Source: Acrocarpospora macrocephala
GTDB lineage: Bacteria > Actinomycetota > Actinomycetes > Streptosporangiales > Streptosporangiaceae
DNA: 64,000 nucleotides
Direction of reading: 5' to 3'
Assembly (NCBI RefSeq): GCF_009687865.1
Contig: NZ_BLAE01000005.1
Location: 140,299-204,298, forward strand
Of the stretch, positions 31,293-39,469 are shown piece by piece. The notes below the pieces were generated by a model. The model ran no database searches and was not told where the DNA came from. It saw only the letters and a program-made list of their open reading frames with translations. Position numbers and translations under genes: made by a program. Each line of letters begins with the position of its first letter. The first letter of the stretch is position 1.

Positions 31293-32633
31293 TCAGATGA
31301 GGCCGATGCGCTTGAACGTGCCGAGCGCACCTTCTTTGGTCGTGGCCTTGGCGCGCACCGCCAGGTACGGATCCACGAACCGCTTCTCCCAGTCCGCGTT
31401 CACCACGTCGATCTCCCCGTTCGCGAGAGCCGTCTGGTAGGCGGGCGGCCACGCGAAACCGGCGGGACGGGGCGTCGGGTTGGTGCCGGGCTTGTCGCCC
31501 CAGGCGAAATCCGTCGGGTCCGAGACGAGGCATCGGTGCGGCAGGATCCACTTGTCGCCCTGCAGGTGCCGCGACATCTTGGTCGCGTCCCACAGCAGCG
31601 GAGCGTCGGGGCCGGTGATGTTGAGCAGCTCGGCGGCCGCCTCCGGCGTGTCCACGATGATGGAATCGGTGTCGATGAACACCTCGAGCGGGTGGAACTT
31701 GACGCCGTTCAGGAAGTCGTACAGCCGGACCGCGGCGAGCACGCCGGAGAAGGCGATGAGCCCGGCCGAGGTCGCCACGATCCGCTCCTCCTTCTGCATC
31801 CGCTCGAGGAAGGCCGGGTCGCCGTCCATGCCGATGACGAGCGCCGTGGTGTTCCTGGCGGCGTTCAGGGCCGCGAGCGCGCCCAGCGCGACCCCGTCGT
31901 TGAACGCGATCACGTACTTCACCTTCGGGTGCGCCGGGAGCAGCGCCGCCAGCTCCGACTCGGCCTTCTTCGGGTCCCAGTCCGTGTACGCGTTGGCGAC
32001 CACCTTGACGCCGGGGAACTCGGCCACGGCACGGTTCACGCCGAACCGGCGAGCCGTCTCCGACAGGCCGCCCTTGGGACCGCCCAGCAGGATCGCCTCA
32101 CCCTTGCCGTCACCCCGCTCGAGCAGCACCTTCGTGACGAGGTACGCCTCCTCGGCGAAGGGGCCGCCGACGTTGCCGATGAAGTAGCCGTTGAACTTCG
32201 GGTCGCTCGGCGCGAACCAGGGCAGCCGGTTCGACAGGTTGCTGTGCGCGATCTTCGCGTCGGCGAGGACCTTGGTGTAGCGGTCCAGGGCGGCGTCGGC
32301 GACCAGGTACGAGTGAACCCCTTTGACCCCCAGCGAGGGGAACTGCAGCTCCTGCGCGAACGCCTTCTGCATGTCCCCGTCGTGCGAGGTGAACGAGGCG
32401 GAGCCCTTCAGGGCCTGGACCGCCAGCTTGAAGGCGCGGTCGGTGGACTCGAATGCCTCCACGTTCGCGATGAGGTGGTTCATCAGCAGGTCGGTGCCTG
32501 CGGCCGTCTGGCTCTCCGCGCCGCACGCGGCCAGCGCGGGCAAGCCGGCGATGGCCAGCCCGCCGATTCCGGCGAACTTGAGGAGGTTCCGGCGAGAAAT
32601 ATCGGCGGATGATACGGATGAATTATGTGCCAT
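31293..32633 (-). CDS. RbsB-type ABC substrate-binding lipoprotein (Tat-exported)
   Basis: This is a 446-aa periplasmic-binding-protein-like (Peripla_BP_4) lipoprotein. The N-terminus carries a twin-arginine motif SRRNLLKFAG (about residues 13-22) and a lipobox LAAC near residue 37, so folded export and membrane anchoring are expected. The mature protein shows the two-lobe sugar-binding architecture, with AFNDGVALGALAAL and VIGMDGDPAF in lobe 2. It is about 100 residues longer than typical RbsB, with an extended C-terminus. It is the binding partner of the permease at 27121 and ATPase at 28131, with two enzyme genes inserted between. Confidence 0.9.
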   Translation of the reverse strand: MAHNSSVSSADISRRNLLKFAGIGGLAIAGLPALAACGAESQTAAGTDLLMNHLIANVEAFESTDRAFKLAVQALKGSASFTSHDGDMQKAFAQELQFPSLGVKGVHSYLVADAALDRYTKVLADAKIAHSNLSNRLPWFAPSDPKFNGYFIGNVGGPFAEEAYLVTKVLLERGDGKGEAILLGGPKGGLSETARRFGVNRAVAEFPGVKVVANAYTDWDPKKAESELAALLPAHPKVKYVIAFNDGVALGALAALNAARNTTALVIGMDGDPAFLERMQKEERIVATSAGLIAFSGVLAAVRLYDFLNGVKFHPLEVFIDTDSIIVDTPEAAAELLNITGPDAPLLWDATKMSRHLQGDKWILPHRCLVSDPTDFAWGDKPGTNPTPRPAGFAWPPAYQTALANGEIDVVNADWEKRFVDPYLAVRAKATTKEGALGTFKRIGLI

Positions 32634-32717
32634 GGTGCTCGTGCCTTCTGACTTTGCGGGTTGAACTGATGCGATCGAACAGGCCCCCGCCCAGTCCGAG
32701 ATGGATGTGATCCAGGC

Positions 32718-33488
32718 TCAGCGAGCCGTGAAACCCCCATCGACCGGCAGCGCGACGCCGGTGATGAAACTGGCCCGGTCACCGGCCAGGAACAGCGCCG
32801 CCTCGGCGATCTCCTCGGGCCGGCCGCGGCGCTTGAGCGGAATGTCGTTGGCGACCCAGGAGTCGAGCCGCTCCTCGACCCCCTCCTGCTTCTCCCGTGA
32901 CCAGAAGCGCGGGAGCATCGGCGTGTCGATCGGCCCCGGGCAGATCACATTCACCCTGATCTTGGGCGCGAGCGAGAGCGCCAGCGCCTTGGCGAGCATC
33001 ACGACACCGCCCTTGGACATCGAGTAGAGCGGCGAGAGGAAGGAGCCGACCAGCCCTGCCGTGGAGGCCGTGAAGAGGATCGACGCGGTGTGCGGCGACT
33101 TGTTGAGCAGCGGGATGGCCTGCTGGGCGGCGAAGTAGGCTCCGGTCAGGTTCACGCCCACCGAGAAGTCGTACTCGGCCTGGCTGACGTTGTGGCCCGT
33201 CGCGCCCGGGGTCCCGGCGTTCGCGTACAGCACGTCGAGGTGGCCGAACTGCGCGCCGACGGAGTCCAGGCACGCCGTGATCTGTTCCGGGCTGGTGACG
33301 TCGAGCGCTTTGGCCACGCCGGAGCCACCGGCCTGGGCGATCTCGTCCACCACGGCCTTCGCGCCCGCCTCGTCGATGTCGGCGACGATGACGGTGGCGC
33401 CGTGCGCCGCCATGAGCAGGGCGGTCGCGCGTCCCATGCCGGACGCGGCGCCCGTGATGAAGGCGATCCTGCCGTCGAGTTCTTTCAT
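32718..33488 (-). CDS. Classical short-chain dehydrogenase/reductase
   Basis: This is a 256-aa SDR. It has TGAASGMGRAT, VADIDEAG (Asp selects NAD), YANAG, a catalytic Ser in FTASTAG, YSMSKGG (Tyr and Lys) and the family's VNVICPGPIDTPML. It is the second of three SDRs in the island and lies between the aldehyde dehydrogenase and the binding-protein genes in the same direction. It could oxidise an alternative alcohol stereoisomer or a later hydroxy intermediate; the substrate is not deducible. Confidence 0.9.
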   Translation of the reverse strand: MKELDGRIAFITGAASGMGRATALLMAAHGATVIVADIDEAGAKAVVDEIAQAGGSGVAKALDVTSPEQITACLDSVGAQFGHLDVLYANAGTPGATGHNVSQAEYDFSVGVNLTGAYFAAQQAIPLLNKSPHTASILFTASTAGLVGSFLSPLYSMSKGGVVMLAKALALSLAPKIRVNVICPGPIDTPMLPRFWSREKQEGVEERLDSWVANDIPLKRRGRPEEIAEAALFLAGDRASFITGVALPVDGGFTAR

Positions 33489-33518
33489 TTCCCTGTTCCG
33501 TTCACGTAGATGCGGGCT

Positions 33519-34991
33519 CTACTCGTGGACCTCGAAGGCCCTGAGCTCGACGTACTCATCGAGGCTGTACTTGCCCCACTCGCGTCCGATGCCGGTCTGC
33601 TTGAAGCCGCCGTGCGGTCCGGCGGTCACGTTCGCCAGGCAGTTGACGCCGACGCTGCCGGTGCGGATGCTCGCGGCGATGCGCCATGCCTTCTCGGTGT
33701 CCCGGCTCCACACGGACGCGTTGATTCCGTAGATGGAGTCGTCGGCGATCCTGATCGCCTCCTCCGCTCCGGAGAACGGGATCGCCACAAGCACGGGTCC
33801 GAAGATCTCCTCCTGGGCGATCCGCATGTCGTTGCGTACGTCGGTGAAGAGGGTCGGCTGGACGCGGAAGCCCGGGGACCGCTCGGCTACGGGCTCGCCG
33901 CCGCACATCAGGGTGGCGCCTTCCTTCCGCCCGATCTCGATGTACTGGAGAACGCGCTCGAACTGGGCTCGGTTGGCGAGCGGGCCCAGGCCGGTCGAAG
34001 GATCCTCGGCCTCCCCCAGCGGGATCCGCCGCATCTGCTCGGCGATGCGCGCGGTGACCTCGGCGTAGATCTCCTCCTCGATCAGCACCCGGGTCAGCTG
34101 GCCGCAGCCCTGGCCCGCGTGCTTCAGGTTGCCCGGCTCGGTGGCGAAGAATTTCTCCAGGTCGGCGTCGGCGCAGACGATGTTGGCCGACTTGCCGCCC
34201 AGTTCCAGGATCACGTTCTTCACCGTCGCGGAGGCGAGTTCCATGATCCGCCGGCCGGTGGCCGTGCTGCCGGTGAAGCTCACCTTGTCCACGCGCGGGT
34301 CCGCGACGAGGAGCTCGCCCACCTCCGGGCCCGCGCCCAGCAGGATGTTGAGCACCCCGGCCGGCACCCCGGCCTCCTGGGCCGCCTGGGCCATCAGCGC
34401 GGAGTCCCAGGCGGTGGTCGGGTGCGGCTTGAGAATGACGGTGCAGCCCACGGCCAGCGCGGGGAAGACCTTCTGGACGCTGACCCGGAAGGGGTAGTTG
34501 AACGGCGTGATGGCGGTGATCACACCGGCCGGCACCCGCTGGACGAGCCGCGACCTGCGCCGCCCGGACGCGCCGGGGAGCGGGGTTCCTTCGAGGGTCT
34601 GGGATTCGATCGTCTCGAACGTCGCGGCGGTGTCGGCGTAGCCGGAGGCGGCCGCCAGGGGCGCGTCCGTCTGGAGCCCTTCCGCGAGCGAGCGCACCGC
34701 GCCGGCCTGGTGGATCGCGATGTGCACGAGCTCGTCCCGCCGGGCCTGGAGCCGCTCGGCGAACCGGCGGAGGATGGCCGCGCGCGCCGCGGGCGCCATG
34801 CGCGGCCAGGGGCCTTCGTCGAAAGCGCGGCGGGCGGCGGCGATGGCGCGGGCGGCCTCCTCGGGCGTCGCGCGCGGGGTCTCGGCGATCGTCTGCTCGG
34901 TCCAGGGAGACACGATCTCGAAACATCCGCTGCCGGCGACGAGCTCTCCATCGATCAGGTGCGACAGGCCCCGCTGCTGAGCTGATGACAT
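33519..34991 (-). CDS. Aldehyde dehydrogenase family protein
   Basis: This is a 490-aa NAD(P)-dependent aldehyde dehydrogenase. The general base is Glu263 in LELGGKS and the nucleophile Cys296 in HAGQGCGQLT. The Rossmann motif FTGSTATG and the oxyanion Asn in TPFNYP are present. FGPVLVAIPF and HGGFKQTGIG near the end are typical. Its ATG at 34991 lies below a 144-bp gap, the largest in the island, so a secondary promoter may exist there. It may finish an aldehyde formed during ring or side-chain oxidation. Confidence 0.92.
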   Translation of the reverse strand: MSSAQQRGLSHLIDGELVAGSGCFEIVSPWTEQTIAETPRATPEEAARAIAAARRAFDEGPWPRMAPAARAAILRRFAERLQARRDELVHIAIHQAGAVRSLAEGLQTDAPLAAASGYADTAATFETIESQTLEGTPLPGASGRRRSRLVQRVPAGVITAITPFNYPFRVSVQKVFPALAVGCTVILKPHPTTAWDSALMAQAAQEAGVPAGVLNILLGAGPEVGELLVADPRVDKVSFTGSTATGRRIMELASATVKNVILELGGKSANIVCADADLEKFFATEPGNLKHAGQGCGQLTRVLIEEEIYAEVTARIAEQMRRIPLGEAEDPSTGLGPLANRAQFERVLQYIEIGRKEGATLMCGGEPVAERSPGFRVQPTLFTDVRNDMRIAQEEIFGPVLVAIPFSGAEEAIRIADDSIYGINASVWSRDTEKAWRIAASIRTGSVGVNCLANVTAGPHGGFKQTGIGREWGKYSLDEYVELRAFEVHE

Positions 34992-35114
34992 CTCTGCTAC
35001 CCGTTCTCGTGGTCGTGGTTCATCCGGATGAGGCCGATCCCGAACGTGACAGAGACCGCTTCTTCCTGACACACGGGACGTTACACGGCCATATCAACCA
35101 GGGCAATGGTCCGT

Positions 35115-35128
35115 TTCATACTGATGAA
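35115..35128. promoter_or_regulatory. Short inverted repeat upstream of the aldehyde dehydrogenase
   Basis: TTCAT and ATGAA with a 4-nt centre lie in the 144-bp gap after the ferredoxin reductase. The region is AT-richer than its surroundings. It could be a degenerate copy of the TATGA-centred sites found at 18384 and 38104, but it is short and may be chance. Confidence 0.25.
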
Positions 35129-35135
35129 TCGAACG

Positions 35136-36314
35136 TTATGTACGGGATGCCGCGGCAACCTCGGCGAGCGGGACAGCACGGAGCACCAGCGCCCGATGCT
35201 TCATCACGGCCGCGCCCGCGTTCATGCCCGCGACGCACACGAGCCGGCCCGCGCGGCCGTAGGCCACCAGGAATCTGCCGTCGCTGTCGTCGAGTACGGC
35301 GTACTGGTCGTGATCGAGGGTCGAACCGACGCACTGCAGCTTCACGCCGTACTGGTCGGACCAGAAGTAGGGCACGCTGGCGAACCCGGTGGGGTCATGA
35401 GTGCCCATCAGCCGCCGAGCGGCATAGGCGCCCTGCTCGACGGCGTTGGTCCAGTGCTCGACGCGCATGCGCCGCCGGTAGAGGGGATTGATCCAGCTCG
35501 CGACGTCCCCGGCCGCGACCACTCCGTCCGCCACAGCACAGGTCTCGTCGCAGACGACTCCCATGGACAGGTCGAGGCCCGAGTCGCGCAGCCAGCCGGT
35601 CGCCGGTTCAGAGCCGATCGCCACCAGCACCACGTCCGCCGCGACGGTCTCGCCGGAGGTCAGTTCGACGGACGAGACCCGCCCGGACGCTCCCGCGGTC
35701 ACGCCGGCGACCGTGACTCCGGTCCGCAGGTCGACGCCGTGCGCCCGGTGCGTACCGGCGATGTGTTCGCCGAAGTCGTCCCCCAGGACGCGCGCCAGCG
35801 GGATCTCCGCGGCTTCGAGCAGGGTCACGGACTTGCCGAGTTTGCGCGCCACGGACGCGACCTCAAGTCCGATGAATCCCGCTCCGACGATGACGATCTT
35901 CATGGCCGCGGCCAGTTCCGGCCGCATACGTTCCGCGTCGTCGGCCGAGCGCAGGGTGTGCACGCCGGCCATCGCCTCGTACGGCGAGCGGCGAGCGGCG
36001 CACCCGGTCGCGATGACCAGCCCGTCGAACGGCACCGCACCGCCCTCCACCTGAACCGTCCTCGCCGCCAGGTCCAGACCCGTCAGCCGGACCCCGAGTA
36101 TTCGATCGACGTTCAGGTCCGCCGGCCAGGGCGTGGCCACGGAATCCAGGCCGAGCCGCCCCTCCAGCAGACCCTTGGAGACCTCAGGGCGCCGGTAGGG
36201 CCCACGCCGGTCCTGATCGACCACCTGAATCCGGCCGGGAAAGCCCGCCCTGCGCAGTTCCCGCGCGGCGCTCAGCCCCGCGATCGCGCCGCCGGCGATC
36301 ACCACGCTCCGCAT
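35136..36314 (-). CDS. Ferredoxin reductase (putidaredoxin-reductase-like)
   Basis: This is a 392-aa FAD/NAD(P)H oxidoreductase of the CamA/ThcD class. The N-terminal FAD motif is GGAIAG (8-13) and the second dinucleotide motif is VGAGFIGLEVA. The FAD-contacting region includes GVVAAGDVASW, and the C-terminal reductase domain contains the aromatic YFWSDQYG motif. It supplies electrons to the 67-aa ferredoxin and the P450 encoded in the same island 10 kb away. It directly abuts the second CitE-like gene with no gap. Confidence 0.92.
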   Translation of the reverse strand: MRSVVIAGGAIAGLSAARELRRAGFPGRIQVVDQDRRGPYRRPEVSKGLLEGRLGLDSVATPWPADLNVDRILGVRLTGLDLAARTVQVEGGAVPFDGLVIATGCAARRSPYEAMAGVHTLRSADDAERMRPELAAAMKIVIVGAGFIGLEVASVARKLGKSVTLLEAAEIPLARVLGDDFGEHIAGTHRAHGVDLRTGVTVAGVTAGASGRVSSVELTSGETVAADVVLVAIGSEPATGWLRDSGLDLSMGVVCDETCAVADGVVAAGDVASWINPLYRRRMRVEHWTNAVEQGAYAARRLMGTHDPTGFASVPYFWSDQYGVKLQCVGSTLDHDQYAVLDDSDGRFLVAYGRAGRLVCVAGMNAGAAVMKHRALVLRAVPLAEVAAASRT

Positions 36315-37223
36315 CTACGCGCCCTTTACGTCGACCGGCAGGGCGCGCGCGACGAGCCTGCTCGCCACGCGATAGTCGGGCAGCGTGATGGCACGCCCGT
36401 TGAGTACGGCCGCCGGCTCGCCGCGTTCCACCGCCCTCTGGTAGGCGTCGCAGACCTCGAGCGCGGCCCGCACTTCCTCCGGCGCTGGCGCCATCCGCGC
36501 GTTGATGATCTGGAGGTGCGCCGGTGACACCGCGATACACCCGGTGTAGCCGACATCCGCCCAGGTCCGTACGAAACGCTCGACCTTGGCCAGGTCCCGG
36601 TAGTCCGGGATGAGAGACCCGCCGGTGGCGAACAATCCGTGCGCGGCGGCCGCCACGGCGATCGCCGAGCGGGCGAAGTGGTTCGCCGGGCCGTACAGGT
36701 CCGCGCCTTCGTCGTCGAAGACCTTCGAGCCGACGTCGGCGGCGTAGTCGACATATCCGAAATGCAGGCCCTGCACGCCGTCGGCGCCGGCGATCTGGTC
36801 GAGCGACTGCACGGCGCGCGCGGTTTCGATCATCACGTGCAGTCCACGTGCCGAGGTGCCTCTGTTCAGGATCGACATGACCTCGGCTAGCTCCGCCGCG
36901 CCCTGCGCCTTCGGGTAGCAGACCAGGAAATCGCCGGGGGCTCCGGCCAGTTCGGCCAGATCGTCTCGGCCCCATGGGGTGTCCAGGTTGTTGACACGGA
37001 CGATGACGTTGCGGCCACCGAAGTGCGTCGGCGCTCCCAGCGCGGCCAGGACTCGCTCCCGCGCCCGTTCCTTGTCAGCGGGAGTCGCCGAATCCTCGAG
37101 GTCCACCATGATGGCGTCGGCAGCCACCTCGGGCACCTTCGACCAAAACTTTTCGTTCAGGATCGGCACCTCGAGGACGCTGCGCATCCGCTCGAAGCGC
37201 TCCCGCCCCGACACGGCGCTCAC
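36315..37223 (-). CDS. Second HpcH/HpaI-family acyl-CoA lyase (CitE-like)
   Basis: This is a 302-aa TIM-barrel lyase, divergent from the one at 20981. MRSVLEVPILNEKFW and ADAIMVDLEDSATP form the first strands. Glu in HVMIETARAV and Asp in HFGYVDYAADVG are the probable Mg ligands. It has a distinctive GGSLIPDYRDLAKVE loop. The stop codon directly precedes the ferredoxin reductase start, and its own start overlaps the hydrolase by 4 nt. Its distinct loops suggest a substrate different from that of the first lyase, perhaps a cyclic or branched hydroxyacyl-CoA. Confidence 0.85.
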   Translation of the reverse strand: MSAVSGRERFERMRSVLEVPILNEKFWSKVPEVAADAIMVDLEDSATPADKERARERVLAALGAPTHFGGRNVIVRVNNLDTPWGRDDLAELAGAPGDFLVCYPKAQGAAELAEVMSILNRGTSARGLHVMIETARAVQSLDQIAGADGVQGLHFGYVDYAADVGSKVFDDEGADLYGPANHFARSAIAVAAAAHGLFATGGSLIPDYRDLAKVERFVRTWADVGYTGCIAVSPAHLQIINARMAPAPEEVRAALEVCDAYQRAVERGEPAAVLNGRAITLPDYRVASRLVARALPVDVKGA

Positions 37224-38062
37224 GCCTTCGCCAGGAAGTCACGCAGCACCCCGGTGAACTCCTCCGGAGCCTCCCGCGGGACATAGTGGCCGGTGTCAAA
37301 CCAGCGGGCTTCCGCGTTCGGCATGACCGCGAGCATCTTGTCCACGACCGCCTCGTCGATGACGTTGCTCCTGCGTCCGACCATCAGCAGGGTCGGCATG
37401 GTCAGCAGTTCCGACATCCGCCACAGGTACTCGACATCGGGCAGGCTCACGGAGCCGGTGATCCACTGCACGTCGGGGTCGGCCTTCAGCACCAGCTTCC
37501 CGGCCCAGTTGCGCCGCAGCTGGTATTTCACGTGCAGATCGATGAAGTCCTCGCGCCACTCCGGGTGGTACCCCTTGTAGAACTTCCACGCCTCCGCCTC
37601 GTTGCGGAAGCCCTTCAGGTTCGTCGTGGCCTGGATGAAGTCGCGCATCGCCACCGCTCCCGACGGCGAGTTGGCCGGCCCGGCGTCCGAGAGCGCGAGG
37701 CGCCGGATCGTCTCGGGACGCTCCCCCGCGACCGCGATGGCCACCCTGACCCCGGCGGAATGCCCGACGAGGTTGACCGGCCCGAGCCCGAGCGCATCGA
37801 TGAGCCCGTGCACATCGCGCGCCATGGAACGCACGCGATAACCGGACGCGGCCCAGCCACTGTCGCCATGACCGCGCATGTCCATCGCGATGACGTGATA
37901 GTCGCCGACCAGGCTCTCGATGATCGGATCCCAGGTATGGCACTGCACGTTGAGGCCGTGCAACATCACGACGGGCTCAGCGGCCGGAGCACCCCACTCG
38001 GTGTAGTGGATCTTAAGACCGTCCAGGTCCAGCCATCCATCCTCGAACTCCTTGAGCGCCAC
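37220..38062 (-). CDS. Alpha/beta hydrolase
   Basis: This is a 280-aa alpha/beta hydrolase. The oxyanion segment is MLHGLNVQCHTW, the nucleophile elbow GHSAGVRVA and the catalytic His in DTGHYVPREAPEEF; the acid is likely in the MVGRRSNVIDEAV region. GAGG lies 6 nt before the GTG start. It is the first gene of the long minus-strand operon. Such enzymes in ring-degradation operons cleave lactones, esters or C-C bonds of vinylogous diketones. A lactonase after Baeyer-Villiger chemistry is less likely because no BVMO gene is seen. Confidence 0.87.
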   Translation of the reverse strand: MALKEFEDGWLDLDGLKIHYTEWGAPAAEPVVMLHGLNVQCHTWDPIIESLVGDYHVIAMDMRGHGDSGWAASGYRVRSMARDVHGLIDALGLGPVNLVGHSAGVRVAIAVAGERPETIRRLALSDAGPANSPSGAVAMRDFIQATTNLKGFRNEAEAWKFYKGYHPEWREDFIDLHVKYQLRRNWAGKLVLKADPDVQWITGSVSLPDVEYLWRMSELLTMPTLLMVGRRSNVIDEAVVDKMLAVMPNAEARWFDTGHYVPREAPEEFTGVLRDFLAKA

Positions 38063-38094
38063 AGGACACCTCGCCTCACATTTACTACACCTGT

Positions 38095-38129
38095 CCGGTT
38101 AATCCTTATCATACGTATAAATTAACCGG
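38095..38129. promoter_or_regulatory. Promoter/operator region of the long catabolic operon
   Basis: CCGGTTAAT (38095-38103) pairs perfectly with ATTAACCGG (38121-38129) across a 17-nt AT-rich centre. Read on the minus strand the centre contains ATACGTAT and a -10-like TATGAT. It overlaps the stop codon of the MFS gene and precedes the hydrolase start by 33 bp. It shares CGTATGATA with the MaoC operator at 18395-18407. It could be an operator for the island's regulator or a terminator for the MFS gene. Confidence 0.5.
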
Positions 38130-39324
38130 CAAGGGTTGGCCTGCGGCTCTTCAAATGGGAGCACGTCAGCGTGATCGCGAGCGCGGCGAACAACGCGGAG
38201 GACAGGAGCGACACGGTGGCGGGCACGCACCAGCCCGACAGCGCGCCCACGGCGAAATACCCCATGGCGCCGCCGGCCACCGAGGCGGAGCCGAAATAGG
38301 AGAACCCTTCGGCGCGGCGGCTCAGCCCGAGACGGCTCTCGATCTCGGTGGCCAGGAGCCCGTTGAGCGGGACCATGCCCAGACCGGCCACGAACAGTGC
38401 CGCGCCGTACGCCAGGCCGGTCGTCGCCACGGCGGACGGAAGCACCAGCAACGCCGTGCCGAACAGGAGCGCGGCCGCGACCGGCCTCGCCCGGCGCGCG
38501 GGCACGGGCCGGACACTGACCGCGAGCCCGCCCAGACAGGCGCCCGCCGACAGCGCGGCCATGAACCATCCGGTGGCGCCGGCGTCCAGCCCGTACTCGC
38601 CCATCCGCAGCGGAGCCGCGGCGACGAGCAGGCCGTAGCCCATTCCGACGATGGCGACGAGGATCCCGACAGTCCCGACATCACGTGGCGGTAGCAGGCT
38701 CGTACGCGTACCCGAAGCCGGCGGGAGGGCGGGAATGCGTCGCATGCCCCAGGCCGCGAGCAGGGAGAGCACCGCCATGACGATGATCGCGGCGGCGACC
38801 CGCCCCACCATGACCAGCACGGCCACCAGGGCGGGCCCCACCACCGCAGCGAACTCCACCAGCAGGGACTCGGCGAAGTGCGCCCGGCGAAGCTGGGCCG
38901 CGGGCACGGTCACCAGCAGCAGCGCGCGCAGCCCGCCCCAGAGTCCGGCCATCGCCAGGCCCAGCAGAACGCTGAGCACGTAAAGGGCCCAGAGCGGCGC
39001 GCCCAGCCACACCACCGGCAGCATCGCCAGCAGGATGAACGCCAACCCGGCGAGGGTCAGCCGCACCGCGGCGCGGAGTTCGACGCGGTCGAACGCCCGG
39101 CCGGCCGGCGGGCCGAAGACCCCCGAGCAGAGATTTACGATGCCCGCGAGCTGGGTGCCGACGGCCAGCGAGCCGGTGCCGGCCTCCCCGACGAGTACCA
39201 TGGCCAGCGACGTCATCGCCATGGGCAGGCGGGCCATGGCCGAGCTGCCGATCCAGACGAGCCACGGCCGGTGCCGCAGCAGCTCACCCGGCGGATCGGA
39301 CTCGCGAAATTGACGCAAACTCAT
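38122..39324 (-). CDS. Major facilitator superfamily transporter
   Basis: This is a 400-aa integral membrane protein with about 12 hydrophobic segments and the MFS half-repeat layout (basic loop near FDRVELR between helices 2 and 3, central loop near residue 200). A good ribosome site (AGAGG, 7 nt) precedes its ATG. It is divergent from the Lrp-type regulator, which probably controls it, and reads toward the catabolic operon. It resembles drug/metabolite exporters of the MFS_1 group; the substrate is unknown. Confidence 0.88.
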   Translation of the reverse strand: MSLRQFRESDPPGELLRHRPWLVWIGSSAMARLPMAMTSLAMVLVGEAGTGSLAVGTQLAGIVNLCSGVFGPPAGRAFDRVELRAAVRLTLAGLAFILLAMLPVVWLGAPLWALYVLSVLLGLAMAGLWGGLRALLLVTVPAAQLRRAHFAESLLVEFAAVVGPALVAVLVMVGRVAAAIIVMAVLSLLAAWGMRRIPALPPASGTRTSLLPPRDVGTVGILVAIVGMGYGLLVAAAPLRMGEYGLDAGATGWFMAALSAGACLGGLAVSVRPVPARRARPVAAALLFGTALLVLPSAVATTGLAYGAALFVAGLGMVPLNGLLATEIESRLGLSRRAEGFSYFGSASVAGGAMGYFAVGALSGWCVPATVSLLSSALFAALAITLTCSHLKSRRPTLAG

Positions 39325-39469
39325 GTTTTTTTCCTCTAATATTGACTAGAACTCTCGATTTGGCGCGCGATGTCACACACTGACGGGCAGGATGGCGCAC
39401 TTAATGCGCAGGACGACGACCCCCACCGCCGCCCGTGTGGGGCGCTACGGCTGGACGACAGGACCTGAC

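Noticed and set aside
32590..32633. Further copy of the TATGA-type operator near the Tat binding protein start
   Set aside because: The GATGATACGGATGAATT stretch is inside the signal-peptide codons of the binding protein and has no symmetry.
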